In this document: positions 1 through 5,526 of the stretch, one piece after another
How the letters are laid out: every line of letters starts with the position of its first letter
Numbering within the stretch: position 1 is the stretch's first letter
Assembly: GCA_027296045.1 (NCBI GenBank)
Contig: JAPUJS010000020.1
Span: forward strand, 1 to 5,526
Reading direction: 5' to 3'
Source of the DNA: a bacterium
Lineage (GTDB): Bacteria; Latescibacterota; UBA2968
DNA: 5,526 nucleotides
Notes under the pieces: generated by a model
The model's input: only the letters and a program-made list of their open reading frames with translations
Told to the model about the DNA's origin: nothing
The model's database searches: none
Translations under genes and position numbers: made by a program

Positions 1-132
1 TTCGGCGGCCGCATATCCGGGCAACCCCCCGGTTGGCGAATCGAGCACCAGATTGCCATGGACCAACTCGGCCTTGCCGTTCTCGGGGATCTGATCGAGG
101 TTTTCAATTGTAGCCGGGTTTGTTGTTTTCAT
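1..132 (-). CDS. Uma2 family endonuclease (DUF820), N-terminal fragment, runs off the left edge
   Basis: Reading the minus strand from an ATG at 132-130 gives 44 uninterrupted codons to the window edge. The peptide begins MKTTNPATIENLDQIPENGK and continues AELVHGNLVLDSPTGGLPGY. This matches the start of Uma2/DUF820 proteins: a short 'L..iPENGKaEL..G.LVl.SPTGG' block in which the Glu of 'KAEL' (residue 22) is the conserved acidic residue of the first helix of the PD-(D/E)XK nuclease fold. Family members are usually around 180-200 residues, so about three quarters of the gene, including the main catalytic D/E-x-K residues, lies outside the window. Whether the gene is intact cannot be judged. 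The start is fixed by the promoter just upstream; the other nearby ATG (137-135) is out of frame and stops after two codons. There is no Shine-Dalgarno sequence. The family is abundant and often multicopy in cyanobacteria and several uncultured phyla, and its biological role is poorly known. It is transcribed divergently from the phosphodiesterase gene. Confidence 0.78.
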   Translation of the reverse strand, partial: MKTTNPATIENLDQIPENGKAELVHGNLVLDSPTGGLPGYAAAE

Positions 133-140
133 ATCATGCA

Positions 141-169
141 ATAATAGTCAATCTGAGTGGTGTTTGCAA
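141..169 (-). promoter_or_regulatory. Sigma70-like promoter for the Uma2 gene, implying a near-leaderless mRNA
   Basis: On the minus strand TTGCAA (169-164, 4 of 6 to TTGACA) is followed by a 17-nt spacer and TATTAT (146-141, 5 of 6 to TATAAT). The ATG of the Uma2 gene begins only 8 nt after the -10 box, so transcription should start within about 0-3 nt of the start codon. This agrees with the absence of any Shine-Dalgarno sequence. This is a motif match only. Confidence 0.5.
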
Positions 170-290
170 GAAAGGATGGAACGAGTCGATCGATTTTTAT
201 GGATCGTGCGCCAGTGGACTGGCCTGATCTTGCCGAATACCACGATTTTGGGTTTGACTTAAGGTATCGGAACGCACTTATTAAAAATCG

Positions 291-324
291 TTGACACAAA
301 CAGAAGTTCATGAGTGACTATAAA
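291..324 (+). promoter_or_regulatory. Weak candidate promoter for the phosphodiesterase gene
   Basis: A perfect -35 hexamer TTGACA (291-296) lies upstream of an AT-rich stretch with TATAAA at 319-324, but the spacer is 22 nt, longer than normal. Reading GACTAT (316-321) as the -10 shortens it to 19 nt with a poorer match. A second option is TTGACT (254-259) with TATTAA (279-284), spacer 19. A promoter must lie in this region, because the upstream gene is divergent, but which hexamers are used is uncertain. Confidence 0.3.
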
Positions 325-345
325 TTCATAATCAACGCAGTGATT

Positions 346-353
346 TAAGGAGG
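346..353 (+). promoter_or_regulatory. Strong ribosome binding site that fixes the start of the phosphodiesterase gene
   Basis: TAAGGAGG is a near-perfect anti-16S match. It ends directly before an in-frame GTG at 354 and lies 6 nt before ATG at 360. The spacing rules out GTG 354 and selects ATG 360. Confidence 0.85.
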
Positions 354-359
354 GTGTCT

Positions 360-2261
360 ATGAGTAGTCCAGCAAAAAAGGCGATTGTGATCGGGATGGA
401 TGGGGCGAGCATGGAAATTGTGAAAAATATGGCGGACTGGGGGCATATGCCCAACGTGGCCGCCTTGATCAAGCAGGGCTGTTATCGGCCGATGGTAGGG
501 GTGTTTCCAACGTTGACGCCTCCGGGGTGGACGGCGCTGTCGACCGGATCGTGGCCGGGCAATCACAAGGTGATGGATTTTAATATTCGGGCGCTGGGCA
601 AGCGGCTGGATCAGACGGTGTGGGGGATCAATACCGGGTTGTCTCAGTCGGAGTATATCTGGAATACGTTTGAGCGGGCGGGCAAGATGCCCATTCTGGT
701 GAAGTGGGAGATGTCGTGGCCGCCGACGGTGAAAAAGGGGATTCAGGTGGAAGGGACCGGCCCGGGTGTGTCCAATCACCATCAGGTGGCGGGCTATCAT
801 TTATTTGTGGGCGGCAAGTGGGCACCTCGACCTCTGGTGAAACACCGGGATCCGGAGACACTGGATCCGAGCGCCTTGCAGACGGGGCGAGAGTCTGATC
901 CGGTTGCAATCCATGAAGCGACGGGCTGGCGGAATTTGCCGGATTCGAAGAAGCCGCCGAAAGAGGTGGATCTGGTGATTCGGCCCCTTGCCCGGGGTCG
1001 AAAAGATATGGACCGGGGGAAGAAGGGGACGCCGAAGCCGTTTTATGGGCTGATTTATGCTTCCACACGCCGCGGGTATGATCGGGTGATGGTGTGTCGG
1101 AAACGGGATGGAAAGTCGGTTGTGTGTGATCTGGGTGTGGGGGATTGGAGCGACTTCTGGCTGGATCGGTTTGAGATTGACGGGAAGGGCGTGCGGGGTT
1201 ATGTGCGGATGAAATTGATTACGCTGACCAAGTCGGCGGATATGTTCGAGTTGTTTGTGCCGCAGATCTGGCCGCCGGACGGATATACAAAGCCGTTGCG
1301 CATTGCGCGGGAGATTGACAAGAATGTGGGTAATTTTTTGCAGAATCCCGCCCGAGATGCGCTGGGCAAGATCGATGACGACACCTATTTTGAATCGCTG
1401 GAGTTTCACCATCAACGGCTGGCCGATGTGGCCGCCTATTTAACCGGATCCCGGAAGTGGGATCTGTTGATGATCGAAACCCATGCGTCGGACTATACGA
1501 GCCACTTTTTCCTGGGCCAGGCCGATCCGAGCAGCGGGGCCGATCCGTCTGTGTTGAAACGGTCCCGGAACGGGGTGATCCGGACGTATGCGTCGATTGA
1601 CCGGATGATCGGGCGGATTCGAAAGCTGGCAGATGAGGACACGGTGATCGCGGTGGTGGCAGACCACGGCGGCACGTCGGTTCAGAATCGGCCGGTGAAT
1701 GTGCGGTCTGTTTTGGAACAGGCCGGGTTTATCAAATACAAGGGGCGGGGAAAGAATCGGGAGATTGATTGGCGCCGGACAACGGCGCTGGATGTGGGGT
1801 TGGTCCACGTCTTCATCAATTTGAAGGGTAGAGAGCCCGGTGGGATTGTGTCGAAGAAGGATTATACGAAGGTGCAGCGGGAGATTATTGCTGCGTTGAC
1901 CCAATACCAGGATCCGACGACCGGGGAATATCCGTTTGCGCTGGCGTTGACCCGGGAAAATGCGGAGATGGTGAATCTCTGGAGCGATCTTGTCGGCGAT
2001 GTGGTCTATGCGCTTCGGCCGGACTTTGACGGGGCGCACGGAAAGCAGTTGCCGGCGGTGAGCTTTGGAATGGCCGGGCAACATTCGACGTTTGTGCTTT
2101 CCGGGGCCGGTGTGCGCAAGGGAGTTGCGCTAGAACGGCAGGTGAGGGTGGTGGATGTGGCGCCTACCATTTGTTATCTGACGGGCGTGCCCATGCCCAA
2201 GCAGGTGGCCGGTGGCGTGGTTTATGAGGCGCTGACAGATCCGGATTGGCATTTGAAGTAG
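360..2261 (+). CDS. Alkaline phosphatase superfamily protein, type I phosphodiesterase/nucleotide pyrophosphatase-like
   Basis: A 633-residue metal-dependent hydrolase of the alkaline phosphatase superfamily (phosphodiesterase/NPP branch), expected to cleave a phosphate ester or diester; the substrate is unknown. Every hallmark position is visible: Asp14 in VIGMDG; nucleophile Thr53 in FPTLTPPGW; Asp378 and His382 in THASDYTSH; Asp435-His436 in VVADHGG; His575 in AGQHST. By family analogy D14/T53/D435/H436 bind one metal and D378/H382/H575 the other. Between nucleophile and second metal site lies a cap of about 300 residues, including a probably beta-rich stretch (about 228-310, with GDWSD at 261-265), larger than in minimal NPPs. 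There is no signal peptide or membrane segment, so the enzyme should be cytoplasmic, unlike many secreted superfamily members. ATG 360 is chosen over GTG 354 because of the Shine-Dalgarno spacing. It stops with TAG 194 bp before the membrane protein gene on the same strand. Family assignment is confident; phosphodiesterase rather than phosphomonoesterase or sulfatase activity is inferred. Confidence 0.9.
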   Translation: MSSPAKKAIVIGMDGASMEIVKNMADWGHMPNVAALIKQGCYRPMVGVFPTLTPPGWTALSTGSWPGNHKVMDFNIRALGKRLDQTVWGINTGLSQSEYIWNTFERAGKMPILVKWEMSWPPTVKKGIQVEGTGPGVSNHHQVAGYHLFVGGKWAPRPLVKHRDPETLDPSALQTGRESDPVAIHEATGWRNLPDSKKPPKEVDLVIRPLARGRKDMDRGKKGTPKPFYGLIYASTRRGYDRVMVCRKRDGKSVVCDLGVGDWSDFWLDRFEIDGKGVRGYVRMKLITLTKSADMFELFVPQIWPPDGYTKPLRIAREIDKNVGNFLQNPARDALGKIDDDTYFESLEFHHQRLADVAAYLTGSRKWDLLMIETHASDYTSHFFLGQADPSSGADPSVLKRSRNGVIRTYASIDRMIGRIRKLADEDTVIAVVADHGGTSVQNRPVNVRSVLEQAGFIKYKGRGKNREIDWRRTTALDVGLVHVFINLKGREPGGIVSKKDYTKVQREIIAALTQYQDPTTGEYPFALALTRENAEMVNLWSDLVGDVVYALRPDFDGAHGKQLPAVSFGMAGQHSTFVLSGAGVRKGVALERQVRVVDVAPTICYLTGVPMPKQVAGGVVYEALTDPDWHLK

Positions 2262-2277
2262 ACCGGGAAGGACATTG

Positions 2278-2313
2278 TTTCAAACTGCGGTCTTATACCC
2301 ATTCCGTTTGAAA
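2278..2313 (+). repeat. Intergenic hairpin downstream of the phosphodiesterase gene
   Basis: TTTCAAAC (2278-2285) pairs perfectly with GTTTGAAA (2306-2313). After a TGC bulge, GG (2289-2290) can also pair with CC (2304-2305), leaving a 13-nt loop. No T-tract follows, so it is not a canonical intrinsic terminator. It may protect the 3' end of the upstream mRNA or be part of the repeat cluster that follows. Confidence 0.45.
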
Positions 2314-2331
2314 ATGTCGTGATATGCGAAT

Positions 2332-2383
2332 GGTAGGAGCCGTTTCCAACGGCGATGATTCGCAGATAAAATCTGCTCCTACC
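2332..2383. repeat. Inverted pair of REP-like palindromic units (BIME-like doublet)
   Basis: Two 24-nt units face each other across a TGAT spacer (2356-2359). Unit A on the plus strand (2332-2355) is GGTAGGAGC-CGTT-TCC-AACG-GCGA. Unit B on the minus strand (2383-2360) is GGTAGGAGC-AGAT-TTT-ATCT-GCGA. Head and tail are identical, while the four variable stem bases differ yet remain perfectly self-complementary in each unit. Together they can fold into a three-way junction: outer stem GGTAGGA/TCCTACC (2332-2338 with 2377-2383) and two 6-bp hairpins with 3-nt loops (2339-2353 and 2362-2376). This is the architecture of REP doublets mobilised by REP-associated tyrosine transposases (RAYT), and the GTAG near the foot is reminiscent of REP elements in gammaproteobacteria. 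No RAYT gene lies in the window, and copy number cannot be assessed from one locus. Confidence 0.72.
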
Positions 2384-2444
2384 CTTCACATCTTAGATGA
2401 ACCTATGGCGACATTCACATTTTAAATCGGGCTTAGACTTCATT

Positions 2445-2449
2445 AGGAG
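2445..2449 (+). promoter_or_regulatory. Ribosome binding site of the membrane protein gene
   Basis: AGGAG lies 6 nt upstream of ATG 2456, a standard spacing that supports this start. No convincing promoter was seen directly upstream: TTCACA at 2414-2419 resembles a -35 box but has no good -10 at the right distance. Transcription could read through from the phosphodiesterase gene or start within the structured intergenic region. Confidence 0.7.
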
Positions 2450-2455
2450 CCAAGT

Positions 2456-4435
2456 ATGGCCATTCCAACCGAATATCAAGACGCCTGGGGCGGAGCCTCC
2501 GAAGCCTCCGAGGTTCGAGCGGTCACATTCAGGTCTGTGGTTGTGGCCCTGGTTGTCATTGTCGTGAGTGTGTTGTGGGATGAGTGGATGACCTATTATA
2601 TGGCGGGGTCTAACATCAGCCGGAGCCATTTCCCGCTGGCGTTCTTTTTTCCGTTTTTCGCGCTGGCGGTGATCAATATCGGGTTGCGTCAAATCAAGCC
2701 TGGATGGGCACTGACCCGACCGGAATTGCTCATTGTGCTGGCGATGGGACTGGTGGCCATTGCCGTGCCTTACGACGGGATTACAGGGCACCTGATTGGT
2801 GTGCTGGCCGGCGTATTTTATTTTGCCACTCCGGAAAATAATTGGGCCTTTATGTTGCACGATTATGTCCCCTCCTGGCTGGCCCCTCAAAATACCGGGG
2901 GCGCGATGGTCTGGTTTTTTGAGGGGGTACCTGCCGGGCAATCTCCGCCCTGGGGTTTGTGGGTGGTGCCGTTGTTCTGGTGGACGTGTCTGATCGGGGC
3001 ATTGGCTTTTTCGGTGTTTTGTATTGTTGTGATGCTGCGAAAGCAGTGGATCGAGAATGAACGTCTGACCTATCCACTGGTTCAGGTGGGAGAGCTGATA
3101 ACCGAGACAGAATCGGAGGGGCAGTTGACACAGATCCTGCGGTCGCCCCTGTTCTGGGTCGGGTTCGGGATTGTGATGACGTTGAAGATGTGGAATGTGG
3201 GATCTTATTTCACACCGGCTTTTAGCTTCATTCCCATGGAGGGTGGACAGTTTCGGCTGTATCCAGATTTTCCATTTCTGATTCGGCGGGTAAGTTTCTA
3301 TGCCCTGGGTTTTGGATATTTTGCCAGGCTGGATGTGCTGTTCAGCGTATGGGTCTTTGTCTTGTTGTCGGGATTTGAGGTGTTCTTGTTCAACCGGTTT
3401 GGCTACACCCCGGGGGCAGCCGATCGGCAGTGGCTGAGTGAAGCTGTGGGGTGGCAGAGCCTGGGGGCGATTATGTTTCTGGCCTTCTGGAGCTTGTGGA
3501 TGGCGCGGGGGCATTTCAAGGAGGTGTGGCGCAAGGCCTTTGATCCGTCGTGCGAGGTGGATGACAGCCAGGAACTCTTATCCTATCGGACGGCTTTGTT
3601 TGGATTTTTTGGTGCGCAATTATTTGTGGCGGCCTGGCTCATTACGGCAGGCATGGCATGGTGGGTTGTGCTCACGTTTTTGCCGATTGCGCTGTTGACA
3701 TTTTTGGGCATTTCTCGGGTGGTCGCAGAACTGGGGCTGGTGTATGTTTATTATAAGGTTCAGCCCTATAGCGCAGTGTTGAGCATCTGGGGGACGCCGA
3801 CGATTGAAAGTGCAAGCGTGACGCTCCTTCAGTTTATGCGTGTGTTCAGCAGTATTGCGAAGGGCTTTTTGATGCCGGCGTTTACCCAATCGGTACGGGC
3901 GGTGGATCGCGTTGTCAAGCCCCGCCGTATTGCCGGGATGATCTGGGGGGCTGTGGGGTTGGGGTTTGTACTGTCGATTATAAATACGCTCTATCTGGGG
4001 TATACGTATGGGGCTTATAATCTGGGAAATATGGGGCTGCACAAGGCCGCTCCGGCCACGTTTAACGAGGCGGTTCGTGTCATTCGGAATCCGATCCCTC
4101 TGGGCGGTAAAGGAGCAGTTGCAAAGTGGGCGATTTTCGGAGTCCTGGCGATGGCAGCTTTAACGCTGGTGCGCTACTGGGTGCCCTGGTGGCCGATTCA
4201 TCCGATTGGATTGGCCGTGCAGGGGAATTATGGGGTGACCAAGTCAGTGTTTTCGATTTTGCTGGCCTGGGCGGCCAAAGGGGTGTTGATGCGCATTGGT
4301 GGGGTCCAGCTTTATAACAGAGGAAAGCCATTTTTTATCGGGCTTCTGGCGGCCCAGGCGGTGAGTACGGCAATCGTGTTTCTGATCGATTCGATGTGGT
4401 TCCCAAGACACGGGCACAATGTGCATAACTATTGA
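2456..4435 (+). CDS. Polytopic inner-membrane protein, DUF6785/DUF6784-like
   Basis: A 659-residue protein with roughly 12-14 predicted hydrophobic segments, for example around 25-41, 60-76, 89-105, 108-125, 166-193, 293-312, 333-349, 380-399, 402-419, 492-515, 557-573, 592-612 and 626-646. The overall pattern resembles the uncharacterised DUF6785 family with a C-terminal DUF6784 domain, found in planctomycetes and several uncultured phyla. Recognisable blocks are RKQWIENERLTYPLVQ (195-210), RVVAELGLVY (421-430), WWPIHPIGLAV (578-588) and the last helices with KPFFIGLL (624-631). The ERLTYP and HPIG/GL blocks are faintly like oligopeptide-transporter (OPT) family proteins, so a transport role is plausible but unproven. 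The hydrophilic N-terminus (1-20) has no cleavable signal; the last residues (RHGHNVHNY) are histidine-rich. The gene ends just before a strong terminator. It follows the phosphodiesterase gene on the same strand, which hints at shared substrate use. Membrane location is confident; the DUF names come from memory and function is unknown. Confidence 0.8.
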   Translation: MAIPTEYQDAWGGASEASEVRAVTFRSVVVALVVIVVSVLWDEWMTYYMAGSNISRSHFPLAFFFPFFALAVINIGLRQIKPGWALTRPELLIVLAMGLVAIAVPYDGITGHLIGVLAGVFYFATPENNWAFMLHDYVPSWLAPQNTGGAMVWFFEGVPAGQSPPWGLWVVPLFWWTCLIGALAFSVFCIVVMLRKQWIENERLTYPLVQVGELITETESEGQLTQILRSPLFWVGFGIVMTLKMWNVGSYFTPAFSFIPMEGGQFRLYPDFPFLIRRVSFYALGFGYFARLDVLFSVWVFVLLSGFEVFLFNRFGYTPGAADRQWLSEAVGWQSLGAIMFLAFWSLWMARGHFKEVWRKAFDPSCEVDDSQELLSYRTALFGFFGAQLFVAAWLITAGMAWWVVLTFLPIALLTFLGISRVVAELGLVYVYYKVQPYSAVLSIWGTPTIESASVTLLQFMRVFSSIAKGFLMPAFTQSVRAVDRVVKPRRIAGMIWGAVGLGFVLSIINTLYLGYTYGAYNLGNMGLHKAAPATFNEAVRVIRNPIPLGGKGAVAKWAIFGVLAMAALTLVRYWVPWWPIHPIGLAVQGNYGVTKSVFSILLAWAAKGVLMRIGGVQLYNRGKPFFIGLLAAQAVSTAIVFLIDSMWFPRHGHNVHNY

Positions 4436-4463
4436 ATTTTGGATGGCAGGTTATATGTGGAAG

Positions 4464-4494
4464 AAACCCGGTCCAGGATGGATCGGGTTTTTTT
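4464..4494 (+). terminator. Strong intrinsic terminator after the membrane protein gene, weakly bidirectional
   Basis: A 12-bp stem, AAACCCGGTCCA (4464-4475) with TGGATCGGGTTT (4479-4490), has one G-U pair and a GGA loop. It runs into seven T residues (4488-4494), a textbook rho-independent terminator on the plus strand. Read on the minus strand, the same stem directly follows the TAA of the convergent response regulator gene, but its downstream tract is only TTTCTT, so termination that way should be weaker. The plus-strand U-tract overlaps the last bases of the opposing gene. Confidence 0.88.
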
Positions 4495-5296
4495 ATGTAT
4501 CGGATTGTCGGAGGATTTTCAGGATTCGTTCGGCGAGTTCATTGGGGTCGAAGGGCTTGGCGACAAAGCCCTGGATGCCCAGGCGGATGGCTTGCAGGAG
4601 GTTTTCTTTGGAGGATTCGGCAGTGAGGATCAAAATGGGGATGTCCTGAGTTTCGGGTGTTTGGTGGAGGGCTTTACACAGATCAAATCCGCTGGCATTG
4701 GGGAAGAGGAGGTCCAGGATGACCAGGTCGGGCGGAGATGCGAGGATATGTTGGAGGGCCTCGTCGGGCACTTCGAATCCGGCGACAAAGATACCGCGTT
4801 TGGAGAGGATTTCGTCGACCGCTTGCAGCGTAGATTTGTCATCGTCCACCAGGACCACCTCGGCCGATCGGCCCAGGTTTTGGGAAAACAGGTGGGCTTT
4901 GAGCAGCACCTGGAGGCGGCGCTGATCGACGGGTTTGATGAGGTAGCCGTCTGCCTGGCGGTCGGTGAGGATGGACTCGCCCTGCTCGGCGATGAAGCCC
5001 GTGATCAGGATGACCGGGATAGACTCATAGTCTTGCTTGATGGCGGCCAGAAGTTGCCATCCGTTCATTCCTGGCATCATCAGGTCGGTAAGAACGAGGT
5101 CAATGGATTCCTTCTGGAGGGCTTCGAGGGCTTTTTCACCGCTTTCTGCGCCCGAGACCCGGTAGCCGTCTGCGCGAATGAGTTCGACAAAAACGTCCAG
5201 GACGTCTTCTTCGTCGTCGACCACCAGGATATGAAAGGCACTGAGGTCTGGGTCTGGGGCTTTGGGATCGGACGGATGTTCGGTGTTTTCGGACAT
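4493..5296 (-). CDS. Tandem REC-REC response regulator without output domain
   Basis: A 267-residue cytoplasmic signalling protein made of two phosphoreceiver domains. REC1 (about 21-136) has acidic pair D27/D28, phosphoacceptor D71 in LTDLMMPGMNG, switch T99 and K121 in LIKP. REC2 (about 146-263) has D151/D152, phosphoacceptor D195 in ILDLLFP, T225 and K247 in VAKPFDP. Both domains therefore keep every catalytic residue and should be phosphorylatable. A Pro/Asp-rich tail of about 20 residues precedes REC1, a linker of only about 10 residues joins the domains, and nothing follows REC2: no DNA-binding, GGDEF or kinase domain. It probably relays phosphate or controls a partner by binding, as in multi-REC phosphorelay proteins. 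ATG 5296 is the only sensible start. It lies 5 nt after the stop of the upstream REC gene, with no Shine-Dalgarno sequence, suggesting translational coupling. The TAA overlaps the terminator of the convergent gene. The cognate kinase is not in the window. Confidence 0.92.
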   Translation of the reverse strand: MSENTEHPSDPKAPDPDLSAFHILVVDDEEDVLDVFVELIRADGYRVSGAESGEKALEALQKESIDLVLTDLMMPGMNGWQLLAAIKQDYESIPVILITGFIAEQGESILTDRQADGYLIKPVDQRRLQVLLKAHLFSQNLGRSAEVVLVDDDKSTLQAVDEILSKRGIFVAGFEVPDEALQHILASPPDLVILDLLFPNASGFDLCKALHQTPETQDIPILILTAESSKENLLQAIRLGIQGFVAKPFDPNELAERILKILRQSDT

Positions 5297-5301
5297 AGCA
5301 A

Positions 5302-5526
5302 TCAGGATTTGAATCGGCTCTGGCGAATGGCTTTGAGGACTTTTTCGCTTAGGTTTCGGGGATCGAAGGGTTTGGCAACAAACCCATTGACGGCAAGTTG
5401 AACCGCTTTTTCAACGTTCTCTCGGGAGGGATCAGCAGTTAGAATCAAGATGGGCATTTGTGCCGTTTTTTCTGATTGTCTAAAAATTCGGCAAAGTTCA
5501 AATCCATCGGTATGGGGCAGCATCAC
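5302..5526 (-). CDS. Response regulator or hybrid kinase, C-terminal REC domain (partial)
   Basis: The frame is open from the right edge to a TGA at 5304-5302, giving 74 residues. It opens VMLPHTDGFELC, which is the sequence that normally follows the phosphoacceptor Asp of a REC domain, so that Asp should be the codon immediately beyond the window. The GTG at 5526 is therefore an internal Val, not a start. The rest completes the domain: switch Thr30 in LILTA, Lys52 in FVAKPFDP, and the last helix ending QSRFKS. No output domain follows, so the protein is a stand-alone REC, a multi-REC protein, or a hybrid histidine kinase ending in REC. About 35 of 70 aligned residues are identical, by eye, to REC2 of the next gene, including an almost shared GFVAKPFDP block, indicating paralogous domains. 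The downstream gene starts 5 nt after this stop, so the two form an operon. Confidence 0.88.
   Translation of the reverse strand: MMLPHTDGFELCRIFRQSEKTAQMPILILTADPSRENVEKAVQLAVNGFVAKPFDPRNLSEKVLKAIRQSRFKS

Noticed and set aside
210..223. Short palindrome GCCAGT-GG-ACTGGC in the divergent intergenic region
   Set aside because: It could be an operator, but one 6-bp arm pair with a 2-nt centre is too short to call without a second copy or a known regulator.
129..311. 60-codon minus-strand open frame in the divergent intergenic region
   Set aside because: It overlaps the Uma2 start and its promoter, has no ribosome binding site and encodes no recognisable protein.
354..359. GTG at 354 as start of the phosphodiesterase gene
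   Set aside because: It directly abuts the Shine-Dalgarno sequence, leaving no spacer; ATG 360 has the proper 6-nt spacing.
801..2084. Long minus-strand frames opposite the phosphodiesterase gene (801-1415 and 1440-2084)
   Set aside because: These are antisense shadows with low-complexity composition. The sense strand carries all conserved catalytic motifs.
2278..2313. Hairpin after the phosphodiesterase gene read as an intrinsic terminator
   Set aside because: No T-run follows the stem, so only a structural repeat is reported.
2393..3514. 373-codon minus-strand open frame opposite the membrane protein gene
   Set aside because: It is rich in Pro, His, Gln and Arg, the composition expected from the antisense of a hydrophobic, G-rich coding strand. 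The sense frame has a ribosome binding site and a coherent transmembrane pattern.
4439..5401. 320-codon plus-strand frame opposite the response regulators
   Set aside because: It is the antisense of two clear REC-coding genes, passes through the terminator and has no recognisable domain.
1..5526. CRISPR array, tRNA or rRNA genes, insertion sequence or phage genes
   Set aside because: No regularly spaced direct repeats, no tRNA-like cloverleaf with a plausible anticodon arm, and no transposase or integrase-like protein were seen on either strand. The cloverleaf-like fold at 2332-2383 lacks tRNA consensus bases.

Overview
The window reads as an ordinary chromosomal segment from a free-living, moderately GC-rich bacterium. 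A Uma2-family nuclease start, a cytosolic type I phosphodiesterase with a large inserted cap, a DUF6785/DUF6784-like membrane protein and output-less REC proteins together suggest one of the poorly cultured lineages, such as Poribacteria, Latescibacterota or relatives. That placement rests on protein resemblance from memory and is low confidence.

Layout. Positions 1-132 (minus) hold the first 44 codons of a Uma2-type PD-(D/E)XK endonuclease that runs off the left edge. A 227-bp divergent intergenic region follows. It carries a good sigma70-like promoter for the Uma2 gene, placed so close to the ATG that the message should be almost leaderless, and a strong Shine-Dalgarno site for the next gene. 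Positions 360-2261 (plus) encode a 633-residue alkaline-phosphatase-superfamily phosphodiesterase with every metal and nucleophile position intact. Positions 2262-2455 are intergenic and unusually structured: one 8-bp hairpin, then a 52-bp pair of inverted REP-like units. Positions 2456-4435 (plus) encode a 659-residue polytopic membrane protein. A strong intrinsic terminator at 4464-4494 separates it from a convergent minus-strand operon. That operon consists of a tandem REC-REC response regulator (4493-5296) and, 5 nt upstream of it, the C-terminal part of another REC protein (5302-5526) that continues past the right edge.

How the genes may work together. The phosphodiesterase and the membrane protein are co-oriented and 194 bp apart, so they may act on a shared substrate, but this is inference from proximity only. 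The two REC proteins lie in one tight operon, have closely related C-terminal REC domains, and have no DNA-binding or enzymatic output domain at their visible C-termini. They look like parts of a phosphorelay whose sensor or output lies outside the window.

The most interesting non-coding signal is the REP-like doublet. Two copies of GGTAGGAGC-N4-N3-N4-GCGA face each other, with different but internally complementary stem sequences. No transposase or RAYT gene is present in the window. I found no clear evidence of a new defence, CRISPR or biosynthetic system here.
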